Shown: positions 1 to 9,033, counted from the first letter of the stretch. The stretch: DNA of 64,000 nucleotides from Termitidicoccus mucosus (GCF_038725785.1 NZ_CP109796.1:5394001-5458000), one strand, 5' to 3'. Program-made: numbers and translations. Notes: generated by a model from the sequence alone, not told the origin.

Positions 1-2683
1 TGGACAGGCTGTTGTTGGTGGTGTTGAACCACGCGAAATAAAGGCCCTTGTGCGCGGCATTGTGGGCGGTGCTGCCGGCCATCGTCCAAGTGAGGCCGAT
101 GCGCTGGGAGTCGGCGTCGTAGTCAAAGCCCCAGGCATACACTTCGTCGAATTTCTGCGGATCGAGCTTGGCGGTGTCTATGATTGTCACCGGCGCCGAC
201 CATGTGGCGCCGCTGTCGGTGGATTTGATATAACGATACGTGCGGTAGGGCCAGGCGCTGTCGTTGTTTTTCGAGTAGAAAAGCCAGATGTCGGAGCCGG
301 CGACGACAGGCATGGGGTAGGCGTTGAGATCGCTGCCGATTTCGGTCTTGGTCCACGCGCCGGCGATGGAGTGCGGGTCGGGCGCGCGCAGTTGATAGAG
401 TTTGTTGGCGTGCTGGCAGAAATAAACATGCAGCCTGCCGTCGGGCGCGAGCGTAAGCACGGGATAGTCGTGGTAATCGTATTGGGCTGTGTAAGTGAGG
501 TGGCAGATTTCGACGGCGGCGCCCCAGGTTTCGGTGGCGTGGTCGTAGGCGCGGACATAGACGCTCATGCCAGGGCCGTTCCAGCAAATGTAAGTCTGGT
601 TGGAGGCCTCGTCGTAGAGGCCGGCGCCGAAGGGACGGCGGCAGGAGCTGCTTTGGTTGGTCACGATTTTCTCGAACGACATCACAAACGGCGGCTGCTC
701 GTCCACGCTGACGAAGCGCACGGCGTCGGCGATGACGTAGTAGTCCGCGCCGTCGTTGCGGATTTTCAGGTATTCGTCGCCGGTGCCGGCGAACTCAAAA
801 ATGCCGAGCGAATACCACATTTCACCGCCGGTGCGCTGGTTGACGCTGAAGGTTTCGGTGATGCCGTTGTGCTTTATATCAACAGGTGTGTTGGTGGCGA
901 AATTGGTGGCGTATCTCGGCCACCACATTTGCACCATGTATTTGCCGGCGGCGGGAAAGATGGGTGTGTAGGTGACGGATTTGGAGACGGTCGATGTGCC
1001 GGAGCCGCCGGTATTGCCGTCCGTCCAGTAATTGTGGCCTTGAAAACCAGTGCGGCTGACGGAGCCGGTCCAGTTGCCCTGCGTGGTGACGCCGGGGCCG
1101 GGGACCTTGCTGGTCGTGTCTGTGTCGCCGGCAGCGGTGTTGTCCATGAACAGACGCGGCTCCGGCGGCGGCGGGGGCGCGGTGTAGGGCAGAAATCGGA
1201 TGGCGTCGGCGATGACGTGCGCGGTGCCGCTGGCCACAAGTTCGGTGGTGCCGTCGTTTTTTATTTTAACATACTCGTCACCAGCGCCGGTAAATTCATA
1301 GTTGCCAAGGGTGAACCAATCGCCGCCGTTTAGCCGCTGGTTGACGATGACAGTGTCGGTGGAGCCGGAGTGGACAATATCAATCGGCGTGTTGGTGGCG
1401 AAAGAGGCGTTGGTATTCGGCCACCATGCCTGCACGGTATAAGTGCCGGAGGAGGGCAGCCTCGGCGTGTAGGTGACGGACTTGCTGCCCTTGCCGGAGC
1501 CGTTGTCCGTCCAGTAATTGTTGCCGTAGTAACCGGTGGTGGTGATTTTGCCCGACCAACTGCCTTGCACGGTGACGCCATCGCCGGGGATTTTGCTGGC
1601 GGGGTCGGTGTCGTCGGGCGCGGTGTTGTCAATCAGGGTGAGCGGCCCCGTCTCGACTTTCACAAAGCGCGCGGCGTCGGCGACGATGTTGCCGGTGAGC
1701 AGGCCGCCGGCGCGGTCGTTTGCGTAGAGTCTGATATATTCGGTGCCGGCGCCGGTGAATTCAAACACGCCGAGCGAGTTCCATTTGTTGCCATTTGCCG
1801 TTTGGTCAATGGTGACAACGCTGGTGCTGCCCGAATGATAAATTTCAACGGGCACGGCGGAGCAAAAGCCGCTGGAGGCCGGCCATTGCATTTGCACATC
1901 GTAGGGGCCGGCTTCGGAGAGCACGGGCGTGTATATCACCGATTTTGTGGTAGTTGAGGTGGTCACCCAATAATTGGAGCCGGAAAAACCTGTGACGGCG
2001 TCGGTGCTTGTCCACGAGCCGACCATATAAACGCCGGTGTAGTTTGTCGGGTCTGTTTCGGGCGCGGTTTTTATTTCGGCGTTGTTGTCCAGCTCGGTCA
2101 GGGTTTCGTAACTGAGAAAGCGGATGGCATCGGCGCGGATGTATTTGCTTTCGGTGGCGCCGCCGGCGCCGCCGTTGTTGCGGATTTTGACAAATTCGGT
2201 GCCGTCGTTGGCGGCATTGAATTGCCAGATGCCCATCGTGAACCATCGTGAACCTTGGGCGGCTTGGTTGACATAAACGGTGTCGGTGGTGCCGGCATGG
2301 CAAATGTCAACGGGGACGTTGGTGGCCTGCGAGGCGGCGTTGGACCACCAGATTTGCACGATGTATTTGCCCGCCGCCGGCAACGTGGGCGTGTAGGAAA
2401 TCCATTTCGTGTTATCGGCAGGGTCGTTGTCGGTCAGGGCGTAAAGGCTGTAATTCGCGGCGAGGGTGGAGGAGCGCGCCCACGTGCCGCTTGAGGTGAC
2501 GGTGCCGGTAATGTTGGTGCCGTCCGTGGCGGCGCGCGAGGCGCTGACGAGTTGCGAGTTGCCGCTATCGAGGACAACGCAGACCGCCGGTGCCCCCGGC
2601 GCCGGCAGCGCGAAGAAGGCGAAGGTGGCGAGCGCAGCGGCGCGGGTGAGTCTGCTCGCAATAAACAGTATATGGGTTTTCAT
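1..2683 (-). CDS. Secreted protein with four golvesin-like repeats and a BNR-4-like domain, 3' end outside window
   Basis: Reading the reverse strand from the ATG at 2683 gives 894 codons with no stop up to the window edge, so the gene is partial. Residues 1-33 are a signal peptide ending near APGAPA. Four repeats follow at about residues 35-191, 200-338, 348-494 and 511-653. Each has a variable N-part with a YxxxxYWT/YSLY core, then SVTYTP, a W(W)P/S block, D.xHxGxTxTV, and ends in ADAxRFxxY/V. This is the pattern of golvesin/xanthan-lyase C-terminal carbohydrate-binding-like domains. From about residue 665 the sequence (CRRPFGAGLYDEA, YHDYPVLTLAPDGRLHVYF, STDSGATWSAPV) fits the BNR-4 beta-propeller family found in some glycan-active proteins. 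It is probably an exported glycan-binding or glycan-cleaving protein. The active site cannot be judged because the propeller is cut. It is divergent from the LacI-type gene, which may regulate it. Confidence 0.8.
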   Translation of the reverse strand, partial: MKTHILFIASRLTRAAALATFAFFALPAPGAPAVCVVLDSGNSQLVSASRAATDGTNITGTVTSSGTWARSSTLAANYSLYALTDNDPADNTKWISYTPTLPAAGKYIVQIWWSNAASQATNVPVDICHAGTTDTVYVNQAAQGSRWFTMGIWQFNAANDGTEFVKIRNNGGAGGATESKYIRADAIRFLSYETLTELDNNAEIKTAPETDPTNYTGVYMVGSWTSTDAVTGFSGSNYWVTTSTTTKSVIYTPVLSEAGPYDVQMQWPASSGFCSAVPVEIYHSGSTSVVTIDQTANGNKWNSLGVFEFTGAGTEYIRLYANDRAGGLLTGNIVADAARFVKVETGPLTLIDNTAPDDTDPASKIPGDGVTVQGSWSGKITTTGYYGNNYWTDNGSGKGSKSVTYTPRLPSSGTYTVQAWWPNTNASFATNTPIDIVHSGSTDTVIVNQRLNGGDWFTLGNYEFTGAGDEYVKIKNDGTTELVASGTAHVIADAIRFLPYTAPPPPPEPRLFMDNTAAGDTDTTSKVPGPGVTTQGNWTGSVSRTGFQGHNYWTDGNTGGSGTSTVSKSVTYTPIFPAAGKYMVQMWWPRYATNFATNTPVDIKHNGITETFSVNQRTGGEMWYSLGIFEFAGTGDEYLKIRNDGADYYVIADAVRFVSVDEQPPFVMSFEKIVTNQSSSCRRPFGAGLYDEASNQTYICWNGPGMSVYVRAYDHATETWGAAVEICHLTYTAQYDYHDYPVLTLAPDGRLHVYFCQHANKLYQLRAPDPHSIAGAWTKTEIGSDLNAYPMPVVAGSDIWLFYSKNNDSAWPYRTYRYIKSTDSGATWSAPVTIIDTAKLDPQKFDEVYAWGFDYDADSQRIGLTWTMAGSTAHNAAHKGLYFAWFNTTNNSLS

Positions 2684-2800
2684 GGGTATCAATCGGGACT
2701 AAGTTGGAGAATGGACAGGGGGGAATAAGCCGTTTCGGGCTCTGCGGGTGGGTCTATTTCCGGTGATTTTGGACGACAGGCGAATGAATCTGCAAATCCG

Positions 2801-2820
2801 CCGCAATTCTTATCAATGAA
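2801..2820 (-). promoter_or_regulatory. Candidate operator copy 1, upstream of the LacI-family gene
   Basis: On the reverse strand this reads TTCATTGATAAGAATTGCGG. It matches the forward sequence at 4087-4106 at 19 of 20 positions. The core TTCNTTGATAANGAA-like segment is a loose inverted repeat with TTC...GAA ends. It lies 47 bp before the LacI start and about 120 bp before the divergent secreted-protein gene, where an autoregulatory operator would be expected. Its function is inferred. Confidence 0.4.
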
Positions 2821-2866
2821 ATGCGCCGCTTGCCATCGCTTCCCCCAGCGGCTAGCCATTCCAGCC

Positions 2867-3910
2867 ATGTCCCAGCCCATTGTCACCATGCAACGCGTCG
2901 CCGTTCGTGCGGGTGTGCACCAGACCACGGTTTCGCTCGCTCTGCGCAATGATCCGCGCCTCTCCGCCGCCACGCGTGAGCGCATCCAGGCCGTCGCCCG
3001 CGAGCTCGGCTACCGTCCCAACCCGCTGGTTTCCGCGCTCATCGCAACCCGCAGCCGGCGCAATGCCGCAAAGCAGGCGGTCATCGCCTATGTGACGGCC
3101 GACGATGACGCGCATCGCGAGCGCGGCGTCGAGCCCAGTTACCGGGATCTTTTTAGCGGAGCGAGAGCGCGCGCGGAGGAACTCGGCTACGGGCTGGAGC
3201 ATTTCTGGCTGGGTGATCCGAAGCTCACCCGCGCCCGTTTCAACCAGATCACCGCGACGCGCAATATACATGGATTGATTCTCGGGCCGCTTTTCAAGCA
3301 GCACCCCACGCTGGACGTGGATTGGGACCGCTTCTCCGTGGTGGCCTACGGCTATGCCATCGCGGAGCCGCATGTGCACCGGGTGTATCCCGATTTTTAT
3401 CACGGCATGGTGGAGGCACTGCGTCGCTGCCGCGCCGCGGGCTACAAGCGCGTCGGCACGGTGCTGGAGGAAAAGACTGATTTGAAGGCCGACCATCTCT
3501 GGCTGTCGGCCTATCTTTCCGAGCAGCACCTCATGCCCGGCAATGCCCGCATCGCGCCGCTGCTCCTGTCCACATGGGATGCGGGCGCCTTCGCCCGCTG
3601 GCACCGCCGCTATCGTCCGCAGGTCGTCATCGGCTTGAACAGAATCCTGATGCGCATCAACGACTGGACGCGGACGGCGGCCGGCCGCGACGCGGAAAAT
3701 ACCCGGCTGGTGATGTTGAATATCACAAACACAATGATATCAGAAAGCGTGACGGGAGTGTGGATTGATCGCCAGCGCGTCGGCGCCGCCTGTGTGGACC
3801 AAGTCGTCGGCATGATGCATCGCAACGAAAAAGGCGTGCCTGCGAAGGCGCTGCACCTGATCGTGGAAAACGGTTGGGTGGACGGCAACCATTTCCTCCC
3901 GGAAATATAG
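2867..3910 (+). CDS. LacI-family transcriptional regulator
   Basis: This is a 347-residue DNA-binding regulator. The N-terminal helix-turn-helix (VTMQRVAVRAGVHQTTVSLA) and hinge helix (RIQAVARELGYRPNPLVSAL) are typical of the LacI family. A periplasmic-binding-protein-like effector domain fills the rest, starting at about residue 65 (AVIAYVTADDD). I chose the start at 2867 because the longer reading frame from 2816 would begin inside the candidate operator and add 17 residues before the canonical N-terminus. An ATG at 2888 is also possible. The neighbours are a divergent glycan-binding protein, a pyruvyl-transferase-like gene and a GPH sugar symporter, so the effector is probably a sugar. Matching 20-bp motifs lie on both sides of the gene. 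The family is certain; the ligand is unknown. Confidence 0.9.
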   Translation: MSQPIVTMQRVAVRAGVHQTTVSLALRNDPRLSAATRERIQAVARELGYRPNPLVSALIATRSRRNAAKQAVIAYVTADDDAHRERGVEPSYRDLFSGARARAEELGYGLEHFWLGDPKLTRARFNQITATRNIHGLILGPLFKQHPTLDVDWDRFSVVAYGYAIAEPHVHRVYPDFYHGMVEALRRCRAAGYKRVGTVLEEKTDLKADHLWLSAYLSEQHLMPGNARIAPLLLSTWDAGAFARWHRRYRPQVVIGLNRILMRINDWTRTAAGRDAENTRLVMLNITNTMISESVTGVWIDRQRVGAACVDQVVGMMHRNEKGVPAKALHLIVENGWVDGNHFLPEI

Positions 3911-4255
3911 AGCGTTTCAAAAAATACCGCGGCCGCATTTATAGATGGATACCGTCCCTCCATTTCAAGCATCGGCCACAGTTTGATTTGATATGCTCCA
4001 GCGCCGGGCGCATTCGGGGGCTGCGCGCTCATGAGTCGGCGCGCGCACCGCCCCCTTGCCATCCGTCGAGGAGACGTTTACGGAGATTCATTGATAAGAA
4101 CTGCGGTTGGTTTGCCTCGCCGCCTGAAATCATTTGTATCCGTTTCCCAGATGAAAACACCCCTTCCTGATGCACGGTCCCCGATGGCAGGAAGACGGGC
4201 CCCGCATCCCGCCTCTTCCGGGGTGAACGCAACATTCCACACACCGTCAAACTTT
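3911..4255. other. Intergenic region upstream of the pyruvyl-transferase-like gene
   Basis: There are 345 bases between the LacI-type gene and the chosen start at 4256. The second candidate operator lies at 4087-4106. The upstream in-frame ATG at 4151 and the longer frame from 4031 carry no conserved sequence, so I treat this stretch as a regulatory leader. I see no other gene in it. Confidence 0.5.
4087..4106 (+). promoter_or_regulatory. Candidate operator copy 2
   Basis: The sequence TTCATTGATAAGAACTGCGG differs by one base from the inverted copy at 2801-2820, and similarity continues loosely for about 8 bases downstream. Two near-identical 20-mers flanking one LacI-type gene in opposite orientation suggest binding sites for that regulator. 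This copy would control the genes starting at 4256 and 5587. Confidence 0.4.
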
Positions 4256-5542
4256 ATGATGACAGCCCCGCAGTTCCCCTCCGGCGACTCCCGCTCGAAT
4301 CGTCCAATATGCATTCTGCTACGCTCCGGCTGGCAGACCACGAACATCGGCGACATCGCCCATACGCCCGGCGTGCTGCGCGTCTTCGAGCAATACGCGC
4401 CCGAGGCCGAGTTCATCATCGGGCCGGGGGTTTTCGACCGCGGGGTCGAGGGCATGTTGCGCCGGCGGTTTCCCAAGGTGCGTTTCGTGCGGGACGCCGG
4501 CTCGTGGCGCCCGTCGTCGCCGGCGCCGGGCGACTGCACGCTGGCCGAGGCGTTTGAGCAAGCCGACATCCTGCTCCACGGTTCGGGCCCGGGAATCAGC
4601 ACTCCCGAAATCGAGCACTGGCGGACGGAAACGGGCAAGCCTTGGGCCGCGTTTGGCGTCACAGTGGGAAGCCCGGTCGGTAGCATCGCCGGAGGGACGG
4701 ATTTTCCGCCCAAGCTGGTGGACCTCATCAATTCCGCGGCGCGTTTTTTCACCCGCGAAACCCATTCGCTCGAGGCCGCGCGCCAGGCCGGCGTGACCGC
4801 GCCGCTCGCATTTTCGCCCGACGCGACCTTCGCGCTCGATGATTTGCGCGACGAGGCGGCGGCTGACGCCCTGCTCGCCAAACACAAGCTCGAGCCGGGG
4901 CGTTTCCTTTGCGCCATCCCCCGCCTGCGGCTGACGCCCTACTGGCGCATGTTTCCCGTCAAACGCCATTCCACACCGGAGGAGATTGCCGTGCGTGACA
5001 AATTCAATGCCGCGCACGCCCCCGCCGATTTCGGCGTGCTGCGCGATGCGATCATCCACTGGGTGCGCACCACGGGACAGCGCGTGCTGCTCTGTCCCGA
5101 GATGACCTACGAAACGGAACTCTTCGAGCCCCACATCCTCAGCCAGCTGCCCGGCGACGTCAGGCCGCAGGTGACCGCGCTCGACCGTTACTGGATCACC
5201 GACGAGGCGAGTTCGGTCTATGCGCGCGCCTCCTTGGTCCTGAGCATGGAATGCCACTCGCCCATCCTCGCCATCGCGGTCGGGCGCCCGGCGATCTATC
5301 TCCACCAGCCGCAGGATACCTGGAAGGTGCAAATGTATCCCGACCTCGGCCTGGGCGGGTGGGTGTTCCCGGTCGAAAGTGCAGGCGACGGCCGGCTCGC
5401 CGCGCGCATGACCGAGATCTACAAAAACCACCCGTCGGCATGCGAATTGGCCCGAACCGCCCACTCCCGTGCTTCGGCCCTGCTCTCGGTCGCCGCGCGG
5501 CAAGTGGTGGAGCTTGCCATGCGGGACAGTGTGCAGACTTGA
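4256..5542 (+). CDS. Polysaccharide pyruvyl transferase family protein
   Basis: The protein has 428 residues. The start ICILLRSGWQTTNIGDIAHTPG, the central GSGPGI, and a later block with SMECHSPILAIAVGRPAIYL match the polysaccharide pyruvyl transferase (CsaB/WcaK-like) fold, a GT-B-like enzyme class that transfers a pyruvyl ketal from phosphoenolpyruvate to a sugar. No signal peptide is seen, so it should be cytoplasmic. The reading frame extends upstream to 4031, but the N-terminal 75 residues of that version show no family similarity and overlap the candidate operator, so I place the start at the tandem ATGATG at 4256. The sugar symporter gene follows 44 bp later. A catabolic context is odd for a biosynthetic family, so its substrate and role are uncertain. 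Confidence 0.7.
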   Translation: MMTAPQFPSGDSRSNRPICILLRSGWQTTNIGDIAHTPGVLRVFEQYAPEAEFIIGPGVFDRGVEGMLRRRFPKVRFVRDAGSWRPSSPAPGDCTLAEAFEQADILLHGSGPGISTPEIEHWRTETGKPWAAFGVTVGSPVGSIAGGTDFPPKLVDLINSAARFFTRETHSLEAARQAGVTAPLAFSPDATFALDDLRDEAAADALLAKHKLEPGRFLCAIPRLRLTPYWRMFPVKRHSTPEEIAVRDKFNAAHAPADFGVLRDAIIHWVRTTGQRVLLCPEMTYETELFEPHILSQLPGDVRPQVTALDRYWITDEASSVYARASLVLSMECHSPILAIAVGRPAIYLHQPQDTWKVQMYPDLGLGGWVFPVESAGDGRLAARMTEIYKNHPSACELARTAHSRASALLSVAARQVVELAMRDSVQT

Positions 5543-5586
5543 TGCTTCAGGTTCGATTATAATCAAAGACCGACGCGCACCACCCC

Positions 5587-7035
5587 ATGCCCTCCTCCGC
5601 TCCATCGAAGAAAGACGCTTCCTCGGTCGCCCCGGAGGACCGCGTGCCGCTGCCCCAGAAACTCGCCTACGGCGCCGGGGCCATGACCGAGCAATTCACC
5701 GGCAAAATCACCAAGGAGATGTTCAACCCCGTGTTCAACATCGCGCTTGGCATCAGCCCCGCCGTCATCGGCACCGTGCTCATGGTTTACCGGCTTTGGG
5801 ACGGGGTCACGGATTTGCTCCTGGGCAACATTTCCGACAACGCCCGCACCCGCTGGGGCCGCCGCCGCCCCTTCATCGTGGCCGGCGGCATCCTGACCGG
5901 CGTTTGCCTGCCCTTCCTCTGGCAGGCATCCCCCGAATGGAGCCAGGCCGCCATCATCACCTACATGATTGTCATGGGGATGCTGCTCTACGGTGTGTAT
6001 GCCCTTTGGGCGATGCCTTATTACAGCCTTGGGATGGAGCTGACGCCCGACTATAACGAGCGCACCCGCGTCGTCGCCTGGCGCGCCGTCTTTTCCAAAA
6101 TCACGGTCATTTTCGGCGGCTGGCTCCTGGCCCTGACCGCGCTGCCGGTCTTTGCCAACCCGGACACGGGCGAGCCGGATGTCGCCCGCGGCATGCGCGT
6201 CATGAGCTGGGGCATGGGGGCGATCATCATCCTCGTGGCCACGCTGCCGGGATTTTTTGTCAAGGAGCGGTATTATGAAAAGGAGACCCGCCACCAGGGC
6301 AAGGTGAGCCTCTGGCGCGGGCTCAAGGAAACCCTGCATTGCGGCCCCTTCCTGAAAATCATGGGGGTTTATGTATGCCAGACGGTCGGGTCCAGCCTTG
6401 TGGCCAGCCTCGGGCTGTATATCAATATTTATTATATTTGCGGCGGCGATATAAAGACCGCCTCCGTCATCTAGGGCATCAAGAGCACCGTCATCTTCCT
6501 GCCCGGCCTTTTCAGCGTGCCGCTGTGGGCGTGGGTTTGCGAGAAGCTCGGCAAAAAGGGCGCGCTGCGCATCACCATCATCATGGGTTATGTCGCCAAC
6601 ATCCTGGTGTATTTCTGCTACACGCCCGCGCATCCCTACCTGCAGATCGTCCCCCAGATATTTCTCTCCGCCTTTGGCTCCGCCATCTGGATGATCGTCC
6701 CCTCGATGCAGGCCGACATCGTGGATTACGACGAACTCCACACCACCAAGCGACGGGAGGGCAGTTTTGCCTCGGTCTTCTCCTGGACCACCAAGCTGGC
6801 CATGACCGTCACCACCGGCATCTCGGGTTTCATCATCGTGTGGTGCGGATTCGACCTGGAGAAATACGGCAAGATGCAGCCCCCCGAGGTGCTGAGCACC
6901 ATGCTCCACTGGTATGTGTTTTTCCCGATGCTCTTCTGGACGACTGCGCTCGTCATCCTGCATTTCTATCCGATCACCGCAGCGCGGGCGAAGGACATCC
7001 GCCGCCAGCTCGAAACGAGACGAGGCGTGGTTTGA
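5587..7035 (+). pseudogene. GPH-family sugar:cation symporter interrupted by in-frame TAG
   Basis: Residues 1-295 (5587-6474) and the segment after the stop are in one frame and together make about 482 codons, the usual length of a glycoside-pentoside-hexuronide (MelB-type) symporter. The first part carries KLAYGAGAMTEQF, YRLWDGVTDLLLGNISDNAR and TRWGRRRPF. The second carries SMQADIVDYDELHT and KRREGSFASVFSWTTKLA, both family signatures. The TAG at 6472-6474 falls between ASVI and GIKSTVIFLPG, in the middle of the membrane domain, so neither half should transport alone. An internal ATG at 6517 could start the second piece. There is no other lesion, which points to a recent mutation or a sequencing error. 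The probable role was uptake of the sugar controlled by the LacI-type regulator. Confidence 0.8.
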
Positions 7036-7052
7036 TGGATTTGGGTTTGATA

Positions 7053-7072
7053 CCCCGGAGTTTGCTCCGGGG
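7053..7072. terminator. GC-rich hairpin after the symporter
   Basis: Arms CCCCGGAG and CTCCGGGG pair perfectly around a TTTG loop, 18 bases after the symporter stop codon. No clear T-tract follows, so it may be a transcript-end hairpin rather than a classical intrinsic terminator. Confidence 0.4.
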
Positions 7073-7106
7073 GGCGTTATACCAATTCCGAACGAAATTC
7101 ACTCTT

Positions 7107-7190
7107 CTGGAGGGCCGAGCTCCTGCGAGGCCGTCGTGGTTTATACGCGACGTTTTTCCACGACGGCCTCGCAGGAGCTCGGCCCTCCAG
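7107..7190. repeat. 33-bp perfect inverted repeat with 18-nt loop
   Basis: Arms at 7107-7139 and 7158-7190 are exact reverse complements over 33 bases. Weaker pairing continues outward (AATTCAC.. with ..GGGTGATTTTAATT). It sits between two convergent genes, so it could end transcription from both sides. Its length and perfection look more like a REP/MITE-type mobile palindrome than a simple terminator. Confidence 0.75.
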
Positions 7191-7223
7191 CAAAAGGGTG
7201 ATTTTAATTGAGAAATGGTATTA

Positions 7224-8354
7224 CTATCTGTTCTTCGCCGGGGAAATAATCACTTTCCCTGGATGATGGCCGTCCTCGATAACTTGATAATCGATTTCTC
7301 CTGTTTGTTTGAGCATGTTGAGGATTTGCTCCAGGGATTCCCGGTCAAACCGGCCGGTGATGGTTTCCTGCCCCAGGCCTGCCTGGGCCAGCTCGATCGT
7401 GATGCCGAAGCGGGCTTCGAGTTTGCGGATTACAGAAACCAATGGTTCTCGGTCGAAGACCAGCGATGTATCATGCCTCCATTGTGCGATTGTTTCCGGT
7501 TGTATTGTCCGCACGCGTTCGTTGCGCGCAGCGGCTGTGAGTGTGTATTGCTGCCCGGGCAGGAGGGTGACGGGGGCGGATTTTCCCGCGGGATTCAACT
7601 CGGTGATTTGGACTTTGCCCTTGAGCAGCGAAACCTCGGGCTCGTTGTTGTCCGCGAAGTCGCGGACGTTGAATTGCGTGCCCAGCACGGTTATGCGCAT
7701 GGTTGCCGTTTCCACTACAAATGGCGCGTCGGGATCGTGGGCCACATCGAAAAACGCCTCCCCTTTCAGGTGCACGATGCGCGTTCCGGGGCTAAATGCG
7801 GCGGGATAGGAAAGTGAACCGCCGGAATTGAGGGTCACCCTGGTGCCGTCCGGAAGCATCAGCATGGTCCGCTCCCTTGCATTGGTTGCGCTTTCCATCA
7901 GGTTTTCGTCTTTTGTTGCAAATGAGGAAGAGGATGCGACGGCAAAGTGAGAGGCGGAACGCGAGGCGCGGAACATTGCGGTCAGGCACACGCCGGCGAT
8001 GAGAAAAAGCGTCGCGGCCAAAAGAGACGCGGTGCGGAAAAGGGGGTTTGCCCGGAGCTTTTGTTCGCGTTTGCCCGTGTTGGCCGGCGGCCTGGCCTGT
8101 TTCGGATGGTCGCTGTTATCGACCGCTCTTTCTTTGATTCGTTGGGCCAGCCGTTTCGAGGCGGCATGGGAATCGAAATGAGGGACGGGGAGTTCCCATG
8201 CGAGCTGCATGTTGTCGAACAACTCCTTCCATTCCGGATTGTTGAGTAGCGCGACAAGCTGTTCGCGTTCGGCGCTGGTGGATTCGCCGCTTAAATAGCG
8301 TGTGGCCAGGCATTCAAATGCCGGTTTGTCGTAACCTGCGTTTTCGGAGATCAT
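7224..8354 (-). CDS. FecR-type anti-sigma factor
   Basis: The protein has 376 residues. A cytoplasmic N-terminus of about 100 residues (ATRYLSGESTSAEREQL, then a helix containing ERAVDN) is followed by one membrane helix at about 108-130 (ASLLAATLFLIAGVCLTAMF). The periplasmic part has the FecR core (LPDGTRVTLNSGGSLSYP, HLKGEAFFDVAHDPDAPFVV, VLGTQFNVRDF) and a C-terminal DUF4974-like domain (FDREPLVSVIRKLEARFGI). I set the start at 8354, where AAGAGAG precedes the ATG, because the longer frame from 8468 overlaps the sigma gene. It lies 88 bp after that gene. FecR proteins hold their sigma factor inactive until a periplasmic signal arrives. Here the likely signal donor is the STN protein encoded upstream, since no FecA-type receptor is present. 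Confidence 0.93.
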   Translation of the reverse strand: MISENAGYDKPAFECLATRYLSGESTSAEREQLVALLNNPEWKELFDNMQLAWELPVPHFDSHAASKRLAQRIKERAVDNSDHPKQARPPANTGKREQKLRANPLFRTASLLAATLFLIAGVCLTAMFRASRSASHFAVASSSSFATKDENLMESATNARERTMLMLPDGTRVTLNSGGSLSYPAAFSPGTRIVHLKGEAFFDVAHDPDAPFVVETATMRITVLGTQFNVRDFADNNEPEVSLLKGKVQITELNPAGKSAPVTLLPGQQYTLTAAARNERVRTIQPETIAQWRHDTSLVFDREPLVSVIRKLEARFGITIELAQAGLGQETITGRFDRESLEQILNMLKQTGEIDYQVIEDGHHPGKVIISPAKNR

Positions 8355-8442
8355 GCAATGCTCTCTTGATGGAGTAGACGGGATATTTTGTGTGAATCTG
8401 CCAATGATTTGATACAATTCTAAAATTTTAGCAAATTGTGAT

Positions 8443-9033
8443 TTATCTTGCCTCGGATATATCGCCAAGCATGGCCTTGATTTTGGGCAATTCCAGGGAG
8501 AGCTGCTTCATGGCGAGGACCATGTGGCGCTGCACGGTGTGCGTTGAAAGGTTAAGCTCGGCCGCGATTTGCTTGTAGCGCTTGCCCTCCAGCCGGTTCA
8601 TGCGGAATATGGCCTGCCGTTTCTCCGGCATCCGGCTCAGCAGCGCCTCCACGGCGACCTGAAGCTCCGCATAGAGCAGCGGATCGTTGGCATTGCTTTC
8701 ATCGGCGAGCGATTCCGGGTGGGCGTCGTCCAAGGGCACCAGCGAGAGATTCCCGGAATTTTTTTCGCGCACATCATGGGACCGGTTGCCGACTGCGCGA
8801 TACAGATAGTGGAAAACGGAGGAGGTTATGGTCATGGAATGGCGCATGTCCCACAGTTTCAAAAACACATCGGAGACTGCCTCTTCCGCCAAAGGGCGGC
8901 GTTGGAGCAGAGAATATGAATATCTGCACAGCACATTATAATACTTGCGAAGGAGGCAATGGAGCGCCTCCTCGTCGTCGGCCCGGATGCGGACCATGAG
9001 CAACTCATCTTCATCGGTGCGAGTCGGAGTCAT
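8443..9033 (-). CDS. ECF RNA polymerase sigma factor, FecI-like
   Basis: This 196-residue sigma-70 family protein has region 2 at about residues 20-90 (LLRKYYNVLCRYSYSLL, AEEAVSDVFLKLW) and region 4 at about 125-185 (LSRMPEKRQAIFRMNRLEGKRYKQIAAELNLSTHTVQRHM). Its ATGA start overlaps the STN gene's stop, so the two are probably co-translated. The FecR-type gene follows. The set STN-sigma-FecR matches cell-surface signalling modules. The likely targets are its own operon and the divergent TPS operon, although I could not identify a shared promoter motif. Confidence 0.93.
   Translation of the reverse strand: MTPTRTDEDELLMVRIRADDEEALHCLLRKYYNVLCRYSYSLLQRRPLAEEAVSDVFLKLWDMRHSMTITSSVFHYLYRAVGNRSHDVREKNSGNLSLVPLDDAHPESLADESNANDPLLYAELQVAVEALLSRMPEKRQAIFRMNRLEGKRYKQIAAELNLSTHTVQRHMVLAMKQLSLELPKIKAMLGDISEAR

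Noticed and set aside
50-1333. 427-codon forward frame at the left edge
   Set aside because: The reverse strand carries a continuous frame with a signal peptide and repeated domains across the same bases.
4031-4255. Longer N-terminus for the pyruvyl-transferase-like protein
   Set aside because: The extra 75 residues are unlike the family and span the candidate operator; the double ATG at 4256 is just before the conserved start.
6472-6474. TAG as a recoded codon (pyrrolysine or programmed readthrough)
   Set aside because: No recoding context is visible, the family does not use it, and it falls in a plain transmembrane segment. Mutation or error is simpler.
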